Assembly (NCBI GenBank): GCA_031289775.1
Contig: JAITOY010000040.1
Coordinates: 1-61,646 of the forward strand
DNA: 61,646 nucleotides
Origin: Synergistaceae bacterium
GTDB taxonomy: Bacteria; Synergistota; Synergistia; Synergistales; Synergistaceae
Reading direction: 5' to 3'
The notes beneath the pieces were generated by a model that ran no database searches, was not told the origin of the DNA, and worked only from the letters and a program-made list of their open reading frames with translations. Position numbers and translations under genes: made by a program. Position 1 is the stretch's first letter; the number at the start of each line of letters is the position of its first letter. This document shows, piece after piece, positions 59,791-61,646 of the stretch.

Positions 59791-61646
59791 CTATCCTGCC
59801 GCGCGAAGGGCCTTTGTCGGACAGACGCCGGTGCAAAGGCCACAGTTGTTGCATTGTAAACCGTCTATCGCGATGATTTTCCCGTTTAGCGAGATCGCCG
59901 GACAGCCGGTCACGTCGATGCACCTCTTGCAGCCGACGCAGGTCTCCGGCAGGAACGTGATCGGGGGATATTTCACCTTGTGCCTAGCCGCCTGTATCGC
60001 GCACTCGCGGCGCGAGAGAATGACCTTCGGGCCGGTTATTTTCAGCGCCTGCTCCGTAGCCTCTGCCATGGCTTTCGCGTTGTAGGCGTCCACCGTCCAG
60101 AAATGAGCTACTCCAAGGCCTCGCACGACGGCCTCTATGTCGAGCCGTTTCCAGCCGCCCTTCTGGAAGTCCTGCCCTGTGCCGGGGTTGACCTGCATCC
60201 CTGTCATGGCTGTCCATCCGTTGTCGAGGATGACGACCAGCAGATTCATGTTATGCTGGAGCGCGTTCACCAGGCCGGGAATGCCAGCGTGGAAAAATGT
60301 GGAGTCGCCTATGGTGGCTATGACCGGCGATGGGATGTTGCTGTATGCCACCCCGTGGGCGAACGGGATGCTTGCGCCCATGGACAGCTCCGTCCAGAGG
60401 ATGTCGAACGGGGGGCAACTTCCCAGAATCGTGCAGCCTATGTCGCCGGTGATGAATACGTTCTCCTTTTTATAGCCGCTGGCATTCAACCCCTGCTCGA
60501 GCCCCATATAGGTACCGCGGTGCGGGCAGCCGGCGCAGAAGCCGATTGGACGGGCCGCGCAGAGGCGCTCCGGCGGCTCCGGGAGGGATAATTTAACGAT
60601 GGGGAGGCCAAGTACCTTGCGGATCGCGTTTTCGACCAGAAGCACATCGAACTGGCCAACGCGGCTGAACGTGCCGTCCTCCTTGCCGAAGAATTCGACG
60701 TCGAACTTGTTCTTGTACGCCTCGATGTAGCAATATTTTTCGGTAAAGCCCTCTAATTCCTCCACGACCAGCACTTTGGAGCAGTTGCCGAGCAGCCTGG
60801 CGATCTTTTCCTTCGCGTAGGGAACCGTCGCGGCGAGACGGAGCGTCGATACGCTGGACTCGCCCGCGACAGCGACGCCAGCCTCCTGAAGCCTTTCGAG
60901 CGCCTCGCAGACGTAGCCGTTTGTGATGCCGACCGAGACGATGCCGACCCCGCCTTTTTTCCCAAGCTTCAGCTTGTTCAGTCCCTTTTCCTCTATGAAC
61001 CGCTCCGATGCCTCCAGCCGTCCTATCAAGTCCCTGTGCTGCTGCATACAGATTGCCGCTCCGGCCTTCGTGTACTTGGAGGGGTCGTATGGCGGCATCG
61101 GGGCGCTCTCCTTCGGGAGAACCCTGTCGCCTATCTCGACCGTGCCATGCGACTGAGAGTTGTTCGTGACGAGCCTCAAAAACACAGGGCCCGCTATCTT
61201 CTCCGCCAGCTCGAAGGCTGTGATGGTCATGTCGTATACCTCTTGCAGAGAACAGGGTTCGAGCATAGGCATATCCGACATCACCGCAAATCCGCGGGTG
61301 TCCTGTTCGCACATCCCGGCACTCACGCCCGGGTCGTCGGCAACGTAGACCACGAGCCCGCCGGGACAGCCCGAGTACGCCACGCCTATCAGCGAGTCGT
61401 AACAGACGTTGAGCCCGGACATCTTCATCGTACATAGCGCCCTGTGACCAGCCAAAGCCGCGCCGGCCGCCACTTCGAAGGCTACCTTCTCGTTTGTGCT
61501 CCACTCCACATGGGTTTCGGGAATATTCATCTCCAGAAGGCTCGCGATAACCTCCGAGGATGGAGTCCCTGGATACCCGCTCACTACCTTGACGCCGGCG
61601 CGAAGCGCCCCGTACGCCAGAGCTTCGTTTCCGTTGATTATTTTTT
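59791..61646 (-). CDS. iorA: Indolepyruvate:ferredoxin oxidoreductase, alpha subunit (5' end outside window)
   Basis: The frame stays open to the right edge and reads NGNEALAYGALRAGVKVVSGYPGTPSSEV there, the usual IorA N-terminus, so only a few codons are missing. The TPP-binding part contains GDIGCTILG, GDSTFFHAG and LDNGWTAMTG. The C-terminus has two 4Fe-4S motifs (CVGCKRCIDVTGCP and CNNCGLCTGVCP). It is the catalytic subunit for oxidative decarboxylation of aryl-pyruvates. A GTG at 61584 is inside the conserved region and is not the real start. First recognisable gene of the minus-strand series ending at the 54074 terminator. Confidence 0.95.
   Translation of the reverse strand, partial: KIINGNEALAYGALRAGVKVVSGYPGTPSSEVIASLLEMNIPETHVEWSTNEKVAFEVAAGAALAGHRALCTMKMSGLNVCYDSLIGVAYSGCPGGLVVYVADDPGVSAGMCEQDTRGFAVMSDMPMLEPCSLQEVYDMTITAFELAEKIAGPVFLRLVTNNSQSHGTVEIGDRVLPKESAPMPPYDPSKYTKAGAAICMQQHRDLIGRLEASERFIEEKGLNKLKLGKKGGVGIVSVGITNGYVCEALERLQEAGVAVAGESSVSTLRLAATVPYAKEKIARLLGNCSKVLVVEELEGFTEKYCYIEAYKNKFDVEFFGKEDGTFSRVGQFDVLLVENAIRKVLGLPIVKLSLPEPPERLCAARPIGFCAGCPHRGTYMGLEQGLNASGYKKENVFITGDIGCTILGSCPPFDILWTELSMGASIPFAHGVAYSNIPSPVIATIGDSTFFHAGIPGLVNALQHNMNLLVVILDNGWTAMTGMQVNPGTGQDFQKGGWKRLDIEAVVRGLGVAHFWTVDAYNAKAMAEATEQALKITGPKVILSRRECAIQAARHKVKYPPITFLPETCVGCKRCIDVTGCPAISLNGKIIAIDGLQCNNCGLCTGVCPTKALRAAG

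Overview
This 61.6 kb window looks like a chromosomal replication-origin region of an anaerobic, amino-acid-fermenting, diderm bacterium. The phylum Synergistota is the best guess. That is an inference from gene content: a V/A-type ATPase, indolepyruvate:ferredoxin oxidoreductase with an ADP-forming acyl-CoA synthetase, many ferredoxin-type proteins, and envelope genes that imply an outer membrane (TamB/AsmA-like protein, alpha-2-macroglobulin with PBP1C). No tRNA, rRNA, CRISPR array or insertion sequence was recognised.

Left part (1-19.2 kb). A glycine-rich protein is cut by the window edge. Next comes a nine-gene V/A-type ATPase operon on the minus strand (9408 to 741) in an unusual order, D-G/H-C-I-K-F-E-A-B. 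Divergent from it is a tightly overlapping CobT-like/BtuC/BtuD operon. A giant TamB/AsmA-like protein faces parA-parB, a HIT protein and a YigZ/IMPACT protein, and a near-consensus parS site lies at 19161.

Middle part (19.2-39 kb). PBP1C follows an alpha-2-macroglobulin with an intact CLEQ thioester motif. Two small genes come next: a phage-type metallopeptidase homologue whose HExxH reads RExxR, and a 5'-truncated PNPOx-family remnant. Then come an orphan ftsZ with a clear promoter and terminator, a membrane TPR protein, a DUF2156 protein, ilvA, hemB, a DUF2993 protein, an ECF S component, tatC/tatA, a polyferredoxin with an internal twin-arginine motif, and a Tat-signal DUF362 protein.

Origin (39.0-41.1 kb). 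DnaA-box clusters lie on both sides of dnaA. The dnaA-dnaN gap also has an AT-only tract of about 34 bp, so the origin looks bipartite. dnaA-dnaN-recF continue into an AfpA-like flavoprotein, a second DUF362 protein, lspA, folE2, mnmG (possibly leaderless), a DciA-like protein, a FIST sensor protein with a soluble hybrid histidine kinase, a YczE-like membrane protein and a ferredoxin-fused aldo/keto reductase.

Right part (54.1-61.6 kb). A minus-strand series runs iorA (cut by the edge), iorB, ADP-forming acyl-CoA synthetase, aconitase X large and small subunits, and a LarA-like DUF2088 protein, ending in a strong terminator. The first three fit oxidative decarboxylation of 2-oxo acids with ATP recovery. 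The substrates of the last three are unknown.

Two families of short dispersed repeats were found by eye. One is a 48-bp palindrome at 36554 and 57060. The other is an AAGAGTT-gap-GGAARCGCTGATTAAA element that lies just upstream of, or over, the start codon of three unrelated genes (16141, 49053, 59167).
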